In this document: positions 34,931-42,861 of the stretch, piece by piece
Layout of the letters: each line of letters begins with the position of its first letter
Position numbering within the stretch: the stretch's first letter is position 1
Made by a program: the position numbers and the translations under genes
Assembly: GCA_031553615.1 (NCBI GenBank)
Contig: JAVBLJ010000001.1
Coordinates: 40,468 to 104,467 of the forward strand
From: WQXF01 sp031553615
GTDB taxonomy: Bacteria; Bacillota; Clostridia; Christensenellales; Aristaeellaceae
Direction: 5' to 3'
Length of the DNA stretch: 64,000 bases
The notes under the pieces: model-generated
Told to the model about the DNA's origin: nothing
Seen by the model: only the letters and a program-made list of their open reading frames with translations
Database searches by the model: none

Positions 34931-34957
34931 TTCAAGGGCTTTCCGATCGCCCTTGAA
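34931..34957. repeat. solitary REP-like hairpin
   Basis: TTCAAGGGC/GCCCTTGAA, perfect 9-bp stem with loop TTTCCGATC, followed by a family-like AATCCTTCGG flank. The remaining bases of this gap (34843-34930 and 34958-35032) show no gene. Confidence 0.75.
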
Positions 34958-35032
34958 AATCCTTCGGACGATGACCGCTATCTCGTCTTTCGCATAACAC
35001 AAATGTCTTGCCGTGACAGGCAAATCACCCTA

Positions 35033-35063
35033 CAAAAAACCCACCCGCAGCGAGGCGAGTGGG
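35033..35063 (-). terminator. terminator of the dehydrogenase gene
   Basis: Reverse strand CCCACTCGC pairs with GCGGGTGGG and is followed by six T. Confidence 0.75.
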
Positions 35064-35089
35064 CACCGTTGGGGAACGGTCAGCGCAGA

Positions 35090-36175
35090 TTAATCGAAGA
35101 ACACGGGCTTGCCCGTCTTGGAGGATTCGTAGATGGCCTCCAGCACGCGGGTGACCACCAGCGCCTGCTCGGGGCGCACCACCGGATCGGTGTTGTTGGC
35201 GATGGCGGCATAGAAGCTCTGGGCCTCCAGATGTGAAGGATCCATGGTAACGCCATCGTAGAAGGCCGCGCCGCCCGCGCTCAGGTCGGGCTTGGTGACG
35301 TAGGTTTGGGAGAACTCCTCGCCGTTAAGGCGCAGGCCGTCGCGCATGTCCGCGCCGCCCTTGGTGCCGCACAGCGTGGTGGAGCCCTCGATCACGTCCA
35401 GGGTGTTCAGCGCCCACGCGGCTTCCAGCACGATGGTCGCGCCGTTCTTCATGGTGATGAAGCCAAAAGAGCTATCCTCGACGGTGAACTTGGCCGGATC
35501 CCAGGAGCCCCAAGCGTTGGCGGCATCCTTGGTGTCGGCCAGCTTGCGGTAGGTGTTGCCCACCACGTACTTCACGTCGTAGTTGTTCATTTCCCACAGG
35601 GTGAGATCGAGCGCATGGGTGCCGATATCGATCAGCGGCCCGCCGCCCTGCTCGTCCTCGTTCAGGAACACGCCCCAGGTGGGCACGGCGCGGCGGCGGA
35701 TGGCGTGCGCCTTCGCGTAGTAGATTTCGCCCAGCTGCTCGGCCTCGCAGACCTTTTTGAGGTGCAGGCTATCGGGACGGAAGCGGTTCTGGTAGCCGAT
35801 GGTCAGCTTTTTGCCCACGCGCTTGGCGGTATCGACCATGGCCTGGGCTTCCTTGGAGGTCTTGGCCATGGGCTTTTCGCACATCACATGCTTACCGGCC
35901 TCCAGCGCGGCGATGGTGATGGGCGCATGCGACTTGTTGGGCGTGCAGACGTGCACGGTATCCAAGGTGGAGTCGGCGACCAGCTCCTGATAGGTGGCAT
36001 AAATCTTCGCACCGGGCGCGCCGTACTCGGCCAGCGCTTTCTCCGCACGCTCGGGCACGATGTCGCAGAAAGCGACGATCTGCACGTTCGAAAGCTTTTT
36101 GAGCGAAGGCATGTGCTTGCCATTGGCGATGCCGCCGCATCCAACGATACCTACACGAAAAATTTTCTCAGCCAT
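35090..36175 (-). CDS. Gfo/Idh/MocA family oxidoreductase
   Basis: A 361-residue NAD(P)-dependent dehydrogenase. Rossmann motif VGIVGCGGIANGKH (8-21), then IVAFCDIVPERAEKA, VCTPNKSHAP, and the catalytic EKPMAKT block (about 97-103). The C-terminal domain has GGGPLIDIGTHALDL, with the Asp and His usual for sugar and inositol dehydrogenases. It is not closely similar to the family member at 17655. It is transcribed after a TIM-barrel isomerase/epimerase gene 65 bp downstream of it in the same direction, a pairing typical of inositol or unusual sugar catabolism. GAGGAG fixes the ATG. Confidence 0.9.
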   Translation of the reverse strand: MAEKIFRVGIVGCGGIANGKHMPSLKKLSNVQIVAFCDIVPERAEKALAEYGAPGAKIYATYQELVADSTLDTVHVCTPNKSHAPITIAALEAGKHVMCEKPMAKTSKEAQAMVDTAKRVGKKLTIGYQNRFRPDSLHLKKVCEAEQLGEIYYAKAHAIRRRAVPTWGVFLNEDEQGGGPLIDIGTHALDLTLWEMNNYDVKYVVGNTYRKLADTKDAANAWGSWDPAKFTVEDSSFGFITMKNGATIVLEAAWALNTLDVIEGSTTLCGTKGGADMRDGLRLNGEEFSQTYVTKPDLSAGGAAFYDGVTMDPSHLEAQSFYAAIANNTDPVVRPEQALVVTRVLEAIYESSKTGKPVFFD

Positions 36176-36240
36176 GTTGTTCGCACTCCTCAAATCGTTT
36201 TTGGATTTATATGGGATGGCTAGGGAACGCAATGGGGGAT

Positions 36241-36984
36241 TTACGCCATGATCGCGCGCAGCGCGCGCACATTCTTGGCCAACGCATCGAACATGGGCAC
36301 GGTGAACGCTTCCTGCTCCACGATCACGCCGCGCGAAAGCGTATCCACCGCGCGCAGCTGGGCAATGATGCCCGCAAAATCGATCACGCCTTCGCCGATG
36401 CACGCGTTGATGTGCTCCGGATCGCGGGTGGCGAAATCGGCGTTGATATCCTTGGCGTGGAGCGGGCCGACCCGGTTGCCCAACCCGCGAATGTATTCCA
36501 GCACGTTCAGCCCGGCCTTGGCAACCCAGGCGGTATCGATTTCATACACGCCTTCCACGCCGTCCATGATGATGTCCAGCGCGAATTGGCCATCGAACTT
36601 CCGGAACTCGTGCCAATGGTTGTGGTAGCCTACGGTAATGCCCTCCGCGCCGAATATCGGCACGGCGGTCTTGAGCTTGGCGTTGGCCTGACGGCAATCC
36701 TCCAGCGTGTCGGAGCGCATGCCGGGCACGATGACAAAACGGATGCCCAGCTCGGCGCAGAACTTGGCCAGTGCGGCCGGGTCCTGATCCACCGGGGAAT
36801 GGGTCGAATGCGGCTCCAGCCCCATGCCGGCCAGCGCGGATTTGAGCTCCTTGGCATCGTGGCCATAGAACCCGGCGAACTCCACACAATCGTAGCCCGC
36901 CTGCTTCACCTTTTCCAGTGAGCCGAAAAAGTCTTTTTCGAGCTCGGTGCGGATCGAGTAGAGTTGCAAACCGATTTTGCTCAC
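36241..36984 (-). CDS. sugar phosphate isomerase/epimerase (xylose isomerase-like TIM barrel)
   Basis: A 247-residue member of the AP-endonuclease-2/xylose isomerase-like barrel family (IolE, IolI, Hyi and hydroxypyruvate isomerase relatives). Visible: GLQLYSIRTEL at the start, VEFAGFYG, VGYHNHWHEF (about 118-127, metal His), YEIDTAWV, GPLHAKDIN (metal His) and VEQEAF. It presumably isomerises or epimerises a keto sugar or inositol derivative produced or consumed by the adjacent dehydrogenase. The GTG start follows GGGGGG. Upstream are a TATGAT box with TG extension and three 11-bp TTTCGG repeats. Confidence 0.88.
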   Translation of the reverse strand: MSKIGLQLYSIRTELEKDFFGSLEKVKQAGYDCVEFAGFYGHDAKELKSALAGMGLEPHSTHSPVDQDPAALAKFCAELGIRFVIVPGMRSDTLEDCRQANAKLKTAVPIFGAEGITVGYHNHWHEFRKFDGQFALDIIMDGVEGVYEIDTAWVAKAGLNVLEYIRGLGNRVGPLHAKDINADFATRDPEHINACIGEGVIDFAGIIAQLRAVDTLSRGVIVEQEAFTVPMFDALAKNVRALRAIMA

Positions 36985-37033
36985 GGCGGTTCCCCCCTTT
37001 GTCCATCTTGCTGCCGAAAACCCCAGCACGCAT

Positions 37034-37042
37034 ATCATACCA
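37034..37042 (-). promoter_or_regulatory. extended -10 element for the isomerase-dehydrogenase operon
   Basis: Reverse strand TGGTATGAT, 50 bp upstream of the GTG start; no clear -35. Confidence 0.35.
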
Positions 37043-37090
37043 AATTCCGGCGCATAGTACCATCCCGAATCTTGGAGAAAACAAAATTTT

Positions 37091-37130
37091 GTGAAACGTT
37101 TTCGGAACGATTTCGGAGCGGTTTCGGCGT
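37091..37130. repeat. AAACGTTT palindrome followed by 11-bp tandem repeats
   Basis: GAAACGTTTTC looks like a LacI-family operator core; it runs into three units of TTTCGG(A/C)(A/G)CG. It lies upstream of the isomerase operon and could be a regulatory site. Confidence 0.45.
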
Positions 37131-37140
37131 AGCCTATGCA

Positions 37141-37218
37141 CCCCCAAAATGCTTCCGCGGCCCGCATTGGCGAGCGGCGGAAGCATTTTTGGGGGAAGCA
37201 TTTTAGGAAGCATTTTTT
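37141..37218 (-). terminator. long hairpin plus AAGCATTTT direct repeats after the giant secreted protein
   Basis: CCCCCAAAATGCTTCCGC (37141-37158) pairs with 37177-37195 apart from one extra T, an 18-bp stem. The right arm's GGAAGCATTTT is repeated twice more to 37218. No T-run follows, but the position suggests termination of the reverse gene ending at 37285. Confidence 0.5.
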
Positions 37219-37284
37219 GAAGGCTTTTCTACAGGCTTTTCGGCATCTTTTCGAGAACGTTTGCGTTCCGCCTTTCCGCCCCGT

Positions 37285-40200
37285 TTAGCGCGCGGCCTGT
37301 GCGCTGATCGAGCGCTCGTACAGCGCGCGCGGCGAAAGGTTGCGCACGGTCTCGGCCTCAGGCGCTTCGCCCTTTAGGAAGAGGCCGCTGGAGCCCAGAT
37401 ACAGCTCCAGGTTGACGCGCAGCGGCGTCATGTTGCGGTCGAACACCGTCAGGCCGGTCAAATCCTGGAATTGGGTGAGGCAGGGCATGGCCGAAGCGCT
37501 GCCCACCTCGGGGCTGCCATCGGCCTGCACCGCGCTATAGCCAATGGAGTTGACACGCGTCACCAGCCGGTTATCGGGCAGGAAGTTGAGCATCTCGATG
37601 CGGGCGCAACGCTCCGCGTCGTCGATGCGCAGCACCTTGCCGGTGCGCAAATCGATGCGCTCCAGCGAGCCGGTGCGCCACACGGCCAGAACGCCGCCAT
37701 CGTCGCTGAGCGCAAGTCCGCGCGCGTCCTTGGTATCCGGCACGCGGTAAGCGGCCATGCGCTGGGTATCGATGAGGTATGCATCCTTGGTGAGCGGGCC
37801 GCCCTCGACCTTGCGATCGTAAAGCAGGACGAGGCTGCCATCGGCGCAGGGGGCAAGCGTGCGGAACAGGCTGCCCGCCCCGCCGTAGCCCAACAGCTCC
37901 AGCGAAAGCGCGCGCTCGATATCTACCTGCTCGCTTCTGGGCACCTGCGCGGCGAAGAGCGCCGTATTGTTGAGGGCGAGCAGCGTATTGCTTTGCGGAT
38001 GCATCCACACTACGTGGTTGCGCTGCTTGCGCCAATCCTGGCTAAAGCGATGGCGGAACACGCCGGGGCGCGCCTCACTCAGCGGCGCATCCAGCGTACC
38101 CGCCGCGACCAGCGCATCCAGCATGGAGGCATCCTTGGCTTGGCTGAGCACGCTGGGCTTGGGGGCGGCGTTCAGCCCGCCCACGTCCAGGCCCAGGCGC
38201 ACGCACAGCCCATCCCAGAGCCCATCGCCGCTGGTATCGCGGTTGGCGGGGTTGCTGCCCAGCCGGTACTCGGTTTGGGTATAGAGGCCGTCGCCATCGT
38301 CGTCGATGGGGCGGAATTCCCAGTTGGGATCGCGCTTGCGCGGCTTCTCCTCGCCGATGTGGGTGATGTTGAGCTCCTGCATGCGCACGTTGCCCGCGTT
38401 GTCGGTGGCGACGATCACGTACGCGCCGTTTTCCTCGATGTAGGCGGCAAAGTTGTTGGGCTCGGTGGGGTACATCTCTACCAGGTCGACGGCCTTGATG
38501 TTCCCAGCCGCATCCAAGCCGTAGTAGAAGCCGATCTCCACCTTGGCGACGCCGGTCACCCGCTCCTCGGTGTTGGGCTTGCGCTTGTCGCGCGCGGCGA
38601 CGTACACCGACACCCCGGGCACCAAGTGCTCGCCATCGTCGGGGGGGTCGACGATGATGGATTCGATCTTAGGCGCGTAGGTATCCAGCGGCAAGATGTT
38701 GGTGACGACCACCGACTGCTGCGCGACGTTGCCTGCCGCGTCCTGCACGCAGAGCGTGTAGGTGCCGTTTTCGTAGACCTGGCCGATATACTCCAGCGGG
38801 TTTTCGGGGTTGACGGCGCAGGGGATGCGCACGAGTTCGCCCTCGATGGTGATCTCCAGCCAAGCCTCGGCCACGCCGCTGGCTACCTCGCCGGGCGCGG
38901 CATTGTCGACGGGCTGCGCCGATATGGCGATAACGATATCCTTCTTGTCGCTCGGGGTCTGCGTGATCGTGCCGATCTCCGGCGGGATGGAATCGGTTTC
39001 GTTGGCGCCGTCCAGCACGCTGGTATCCACGGTTACGGTGCGGGTGCTTTCGTTGCCCGCGGCATCGATCACGTGCACGATGTACGTGCCGCCGCGGTAT
39101 ACGGTCAGCACGTAGCGCTGGGCGGCGGAATCGTAGGTGCAATTGCGGCTCACACTGTCCGGGCATTCCACGTACACGCGGGCAATGCCGGCAATGAGGT
39201 TGGTGGGGTTGACCGGGTCCTGCTCATCGAACGCGTTGACAAGAAGCCGCGCCGAGAGCACCGGCGTTTCAAGCGCGTAGCTGATCTGCACACCGCCGAT
39301 GGTGGGGGCATACACGTCTTCCCCCGGCCCTTCATCGCCCATGGCCTCCATGAGCGCTTGGGTCGCCTCGAAGAAGCCTTCATTTTCGGCGATCAGGGTT
39401 TCGGCGCGGAGCAGCGCCTCTTGAACCGGGTCCAGGGGGGCCTCCGGATCGAGGGGCTCCTCGGGGTTCAGGGGGGCTTCGGGATCGACGGGTTCATTCG
39501 GATCGGTAGGATCGGCAGGATCGGGGGAATCGGCATCCTCGCCCTCGCCGGGAACTTCTGCGGTATCGCCGCTCGCGCCTTCGCCCGGCTCGCCGTCGGT
39601 GCTTTCGCCCACGCCAATGCCCTCGCCCGGCTCCTGCGAAGCGCCGGGGGTAGGCTCCGCCGGATCGGCGGACGGTTGATCGGTGTCGGCGGGGGCTTCG
39701 GTGATCACCGGAGTGGGCTGCTCGGTATCCTCGGGGGAATCGGTATCCTCATCCTTGGGCGGGGGCAGGTAGGAGCCGCCCACCACCGGAATGCCGTCCG
39801 CCAGCTGCGGAAACTCGGCCTCGGAATCCTTCTTGCGGGCCTCTTCGGCGGCCTCTTCCCACTGCTCGCGCATTTCCTTGGTCTCTTCTGCGGTCATGGG
39901 CTGCAGCATGCGGCCGGGCAGGTAACCCTCCACGATTTGCCCCTGGGCATCGCGCACGCGCACGGCGAACCAATCGTCGAACACCTGGCCGGATTTCTCC
40001 GCCTCCTTGCGCTCCTTGCGCGTCGCCTGGTATTTCACGCGGCCCGTGACCAGCAGCAACTCGCCCGCGCCGATGCGGATGACCGGCGGGGAGCTTTTGC
40101 GGGTATGCGCACGGAACCGGGCTTCGCCGCCGGAGAGCGCCACCACGTAGCCGCGCGAGAACGAAGAGTCCTCCTGCGCGTTGCGCGGGGCATCGGTGGC

Positions 40201-40587
40201 CGAAGCGCCGCCCGCCTGCTCACCGCCCTCCGCATTCCCGCCGGACGCGCTGCCGTCATCGGCCCCGCCCGCCTCGCCCGAAGGCGCGGGGGTGCTGGGC
40301 TCTTGGGTCGCGGGCGCGGGGGCGTCCGGGGCGACCTGATCCTGCGCGGGGGGCTGCTCGCCGCCTGCCGGAGGCGCGGGCTCCGCCGGAGCGCCGTCGC
40401 CACGGGCCGGGGCTTCGGTTTCCTCCTGCGCAGCCAGCCCGCGCATCTCCACCGACGGCTCCAAGAGGAGCATCCCGCCGCCGTCCGCGCGCAAAGGCCT
40501 CCACAGCATAAGCAGGCAGAGGCCTCCGGCCACCCACCTTCTAACATATTGTTTCTCGTATTGTTTCCCGTTTCGCATGCAATGCAT
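37285..40587 (-). CDS. giant secreted multidomain protein (SH3-like, Ig-like, Ca-binding repeat, propeller-like)
   Basis: A 1100-residue extracellular protein. Signal peptide at about 8-35; Ala/Pro/Glu linker; SH3b-like domain (about 140-235, GEARFRAHTRKSS...DDWFAVRV...EGYLPGRML), a fold that often binds wall peptides; a long Pro/Glu/Asp linker (about 280-400); three Ig-like domains (about 430-720) each ending in a DAAGN or DNAGN motif; a thrombospondin-3-like calcium loop (DDDGDGLYTQTEYRLGSNP, then DTSGDGLWDG); and a C-terminal region of about 300 residues with repeated beta strands that may form a propeller. No membrane anchor at the C-terminus. The start chosen (MHCMRNGK) has AAGGCGG; ATG nine bases further is possible. 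The N-terminal DNA carries a 12-bp in-frame duplication. Confidence 0.82.
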   Translation of the reverse strand: MHCMRNGKQYEKQYVRRWVAGGLCLLMLWRPLRADGGGMLLLEPSVEMRGLAAQEETEAPARGDGAPAEPAPPAGGEQPPAQDQVAPDAPAPATQEPSTPAPSGEAGGADDGSASGGNAEGGEQAGGASATDAPRNAQEDSSFSRGYVVALSGGEARFRAHTRKSSPPVIRIGAGELLLVTGRVKYQATRKERKEAEKSGQVFDDWFAVRVRDAQGQIVEGYLPGRMLQPMTAEETKEMREQWEEAAEEARKKDSEAEFPQLADGIPVVGGSYLPPPKDEDTDSPEDTEQPTPVITEAPADTDQPSADPAEPTPGASQEPGEGIGVGESTDGEPGEGASGDTAEVPGEGEDADSPDPADPTDPNEPVDPEAPLNPEEPLDPEAPLDPVQEALLRAETLIAENEGFFEATQALMEAMGDEGPGEDVYAPTIGGVQISYALETPVLSARLLVNAFDEQDPVNPTNLIAGIARVYVECPDSVSRNCTYDSAAQRYVLTVYRGGTYIVHVIDAAGNESTRTVTVDTSVLDGANETDSIPPEIGTITQTPSDKKDIVIAISAQPVDNAAPGEVASGVAEAWLEITIEGELVRIPCAVNPENPLEYIGQVYENGTYTLCVQDAAGNVAQQSVVVTNILPLDTYAPKIESIIVDPPDDGEHLVPGVSVYVAARDKRKPNTEERVTGVAKVEIGFYYGLDAAGNIKAVDLVEMYPTEPNNFAAYIEENGAYVIVATDNAGNVRMQELNITHIGEEKPRKRDPNWEFRPIDDDGDGLYTQTEYRLGSNPANRDTSGDGLWDGLCVRLGLDVGGLNAAPKPSVLSQAKDASMLDALVAAGTLDAPLSEARPGVFRHRFSQDWRKQRNHVVWMHPQSNTLLALNNTALFAAQVPRSEQVDIERALSLELLGYGGAGSLFRTLAPCADGSLVLLYDRKVEGGPLTKDAYLIDTQRMAAYRVPDTKDARGLALSDDGGVLAVWRTGSLERIDLRTGKVLRIDDAERCARIEMLNFLPDNRLVTRVNSIGYSAVQADGSPEVGSASAMPCLTQFQDLTGLTVFDRNMTPLRVNLELYLGSSGLFLKGEAPEAETVRNLSPRALYERSISAQAAR
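40547..40570 (-). repeat. 12-bp in-frame tandem duplication at gene start
   Basis: TATTGTTTCTCG and TATTGTTTCCCG side by side, coding the Lys-Gln-Tyr repeat near the N-terminus of the giant secreted protein. Confidence 0.7.
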
Positions 40588-40999
40588 CGTTTGACCGCCT
40601 TCTCGTATTGCAGGGCGCTGTGCCTGCAACTGAATGGGGTTATGCGATTCTTTCGCGCGGTGTGCGCGTTTCTGCGCGTGTACTTGCATCGATACCCTTC
40701 ATCATGCCTCGAATCGTATTTTTCATACATGCATTCTAAATTCACGCAATCTCAATCACGCAATCTACTTCATGCGATTCAAATCATACGATCGATATAG
40801 GCAGAGGACGGGCGATAAAAATGGGAATCCTATAAAAAGAACGGATGGGCATTCCCTTTTCTTGCAGTGCCAGCAAAATATGAAAAAATTGACCAAAAAA
40901 GGCAGGAGGCGCAAGCAAAACCGCTGTGGTACGATTCTTCGTTTGATTTCGCGGGATATCCGGAAAACCAAAGGAGGAAGCGTATGAAAGACCGCGCAC
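40588..40999. other. non-coding gap with short direct repeats
   Basis: AT-richer than its surroundings. Contains CAATCACGCAATCT-like direct repeats (40743-40772) upstream of the giant gene. A strong AGGAGG (40973-40978) precedes an ATG at 40984, but that frame runs through a terminator and antisense into telA, so I do not call it a gene. Confidence 0.4.
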
Positions 41000-41046
41000 A
41001 AAAACAGGCTGCCCAATCGCCCGGTCGGGGCTTGCGGCAGCCTGTC
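41000..41046 (-). terminator. terminator of telA
   Basis: ACAGGCTGCC (41004-41013) pairs with GGCAGCCTGT (41036-41045), with an inner GCCC/GGGC stem; reverse reading continues TTTTTG. Confidence 0.8.
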
Positions 41047-41090
41047 TGGGCGGGCGTTTTACCGTTTCTCGTTCGATTGTGCGCTGTGGC

Positions 41091-42209
41091 TTACTTCGCG
41101 GAGGCCGTGGCCGAAGCGTCGGGTTTGCCGGTAAACTCCAGCAGCTTGTGCCTGAGCTGGCCTTCCATCTCCACCAGCTCACGCTCGGCGGCCATGCGCG
41201 CGCTCTGCCCGGCGGCGTGAATGGCGCGCACCTCGTCCAGGGTTTGAATGAGCGTTTGGTTGGTGATGCGGATGGTGTCGATATCCACCACGCCGCGCTC
41301 GGCGGCCTTGGCGGTCTGCACCGTGCCCTGGTGGAGCGCTTCGGCGTTTTTGCGCAGCAGCTCGTTGGTCATATCGGTGACGGCCTGCTCGGCCTTGAGC
41401 GCCTCCGCCGAGTGCGCCAAGCCCAGCGCGATCACCATCTGGCTCTTCCAGAGCGGGATGGTGTTGACCAGCGTGGACTGGATATTCTCGGCCAGCACGT
41501 TGTCGTTGTTCTGCATCAGGCGCATTTGCGGCGCCATTTGGATGGACACGGTGCGGGTCAGGCGCAGGTCGTGCACCTTTTTTTCGAAGCGGTTGATGTG
41601 CTCGGCGAAATCGTGCGCGGCCTGCGCATCCGCCGGGTCCTGCGAAGCCTCGGCCTTGGCGGTCAGGGCGGGCAGCTCCACATCGCGCAGCTGCTGCAGC
41701 TTTTCTTCGCCTGCGGCGATGTACAGGTTGAGCTCGCGGAAATAATCCTGATTCAGCCGGTAAAGCTGCTCGAGCATGTCCATATCGTCGACGAGCTGGA
41801 GCTTGTGTTTCGAAAGCGCATCGGTGATCACGCCCACGTTGACCTCCACCTTATCGTAGGCGGCCTTCATGGTCACGATTTGGGCGCGCGCGCCGGAGAA
41901 GATGCGCGCCAGGAAGCCCTTGGGCTCCTCCATGGCCTCAAAGCCCTTGAGCTGCACCACCAGCTTGGTGAGCATATCGCTGACCTCGCCGGTATCGTGG
42001 GTGCGCACGTTTTGCAGCGCGCGGTCGGAGAACTCCGATATTTTCTTTTGCGTTTCGTGGCCAAAGCCCATGACCTGCACCGGGTCGGTCACGTCCACCT
42101 TGGTAGCCAGCGCATGCTTTTCCTCCTGCTCCTGCGGCGTAAGCACGATCTCCTGCTCCTTCATGGCCAATTCCACCATGCCCTCGCTGGCGTTGTTCGT
42201 ATCCGGCAT
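41091..42209 (-). CDS. TelA-family protein (toxic anion/tellurite resistance)
   Basis: A 372-residue cytoplasmic, mostly helical protein of the TelA family, linked to tellurite resistance and envelope stress in several bacteria; its chemistry is unknown. The family core is visible from about residue 40 (DPVQVMGFGHETQKKISEFSDRAL) through LNLYIAAGEEKL, the QMAPQMRLMQNNDNVLAENIQ stretch and NTIPLWKSQMVIALGLA, to a helical C-terminus. Coiled-coil tendency is strong. AGGAGG precedes the ATG and a TTGTCC-17-TATGAT promoter lies 70 bp upstream. It is monocistronic, without the TerC/TerD or XpaC partners sometimes found beside it. Confidence 0.92.
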   Translation of the reverse strand: MPDTNNASEGMVELAMKEQEIVLTPQEQEEKHALATKVDVTDPVQVMGFGHETQKKISEFSDRALQNVRTHDTGEVSDMLTKLVVQLKGFEAMEEPKGFLARIFSGARAQIVTMKAAYDKVEVNVGVITDALSKHKLQLVDDMDMLEQLYRLNQDYFRELNLYIAAGEEKLQQLRDVELPALTAKAEASQDPADAQAAHDFAEHINRFEKKVHDLRLTRTVSIQMAPQMRLMQNNDNVLAENIQSTLVNTIPLWKSQMVIALGLAHSAEALKAEQAVTDMTNELLRKNAEALHQGTVQTAKAAERGVVDIDTIRITNQTLIQTLDEVRAIHAAGQSARMAAERELVEMEGQLRHKLLEFTGKPDASATASAK

Positions 42210-42275
42210 GCTCGTATGTCCTCCTTATATCTCTCGTGCAGTGCGTACGGTTAATATGCAGGATTATCCTCCCCT

Positions 42276-42304
42276 ATCATAGCGCAATCCTGCGCGCAGG
42301 ACAA
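42276..42304 (-). promoter_or_regulatory. sigmaA-type promoter for telA
   Basis: Reverse strand TTGTCC (42304-42299), 17 bp, TATGAT (42281-42276). Confidence 0.6.
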
Positions 42305-42455
42305 TAGCGAATGCAAAAACAACCAAACTCTCATGGATTTCTCATCTTCCTTCAATCCCCCTCTACGGCAAGCCGCGCGTCCATGCGCTATGCTATCCTT
42401 GCCGGCGGGGAAAGCTGGAAAACCAATACAAAAAATAAAAATGGAGGGAATAACC

Positions 42456-42686
42456 ATGTATCAACCGTATTACGCGCCTGTGAGCCCGCGGAGCCGCTGG
42501 CTGGCGTTTTTCCTCTGCCTCCTGCTCGGTGTGGCGGGCATACACCGCTTCTATGTGGGCAAGGTAGGCACCGGCCTGTTGTACCTGTGCACCGGCGGCC
42601 TTTTCGGCGTAGGCCTTTTGCTGGATGCGGCGGCGCTGCTCTTCGGCTGGTTCCGCGATGGCGCGGGGCTGCCGCTGATCTATTAA
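42456..42686 (+). CDS. TM2-domain membrane protein
   Basis: A 76-residue protein consisting almost entirely of a TM2 domain: a short Tyr/Pro N-terminus, first helix WLAFFLCLLLGVAG, the family signature GIHRFYVGK (28-36), then GLLYLCTGGLFGVGLLLDAAAL. TM2 proteins have two membrane helices joined by a short DRF-like turn; their function in bacteria is not known. GGAGGG lies nine bases before the ATG. Neighbours give no clue; the gene stands between telA (divergent) and a GGDEF-like gene. Confidence 0.88.
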   Translation: MYQPYYAPVSPRSRWLAFFLCLLLGVAGIHRFYVGKVGTGLLYLCTGGLFGVGLLLDAAALLFGWFRDGAGLPLIY

Positions 42687-42734
42687 GCGCAGCTTTAGCC
42701 GTGCATTAAAACTGACTTGAAACCGCCGAAAGAA

Positions 42735-42763
42735 TTGACAAATTCCCGTAATTGGCGTACATT
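42735..42763 (+). promoter_or_regulatory. sigmaA-type promoter of the GGDEF-like gene
   Basis: TTGACA (42735-42740), 17 bp, TACATT (42758-42763). The -10 box lies inside the left arm of the large inverted repeat. Confidence 0.7.
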
Positions 42764-42847
42764 GTTTTTGATGAATTCGGCTTGAGAACGCAACAATCGA
42801 GTGCGCAACCCAAGCCGCGTTGCCGAATCAATGTACGAATTACGGGA
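42743..42847. repeat. 105-bp imperfect palindrome upstream of the GGDEF-like gene
   Basis: The outer arms, 42743-42764 and 42829-42847, match over 19 bp apart from a two-base insertion. Inner arms ATTCGGC/GCCGAAT and AACGC/GCGTT extend the pairing. The left arm covers the promoter spacer and -10, the right arm ends next to the ribosome binding site. Confidence 0.8.
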
Positions 42848-42861
42848 GTGTGGAATACCCA

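Noticed and set aside
37471..40800. 1109-codon open frame antisense to the giant secreted protein
   Set aside because: A GC-rich shadow: composition is His/Arg/Gly-rich without domains, while the reverse frame has a signal peptide, Ig-like and calcium-loop motifs.
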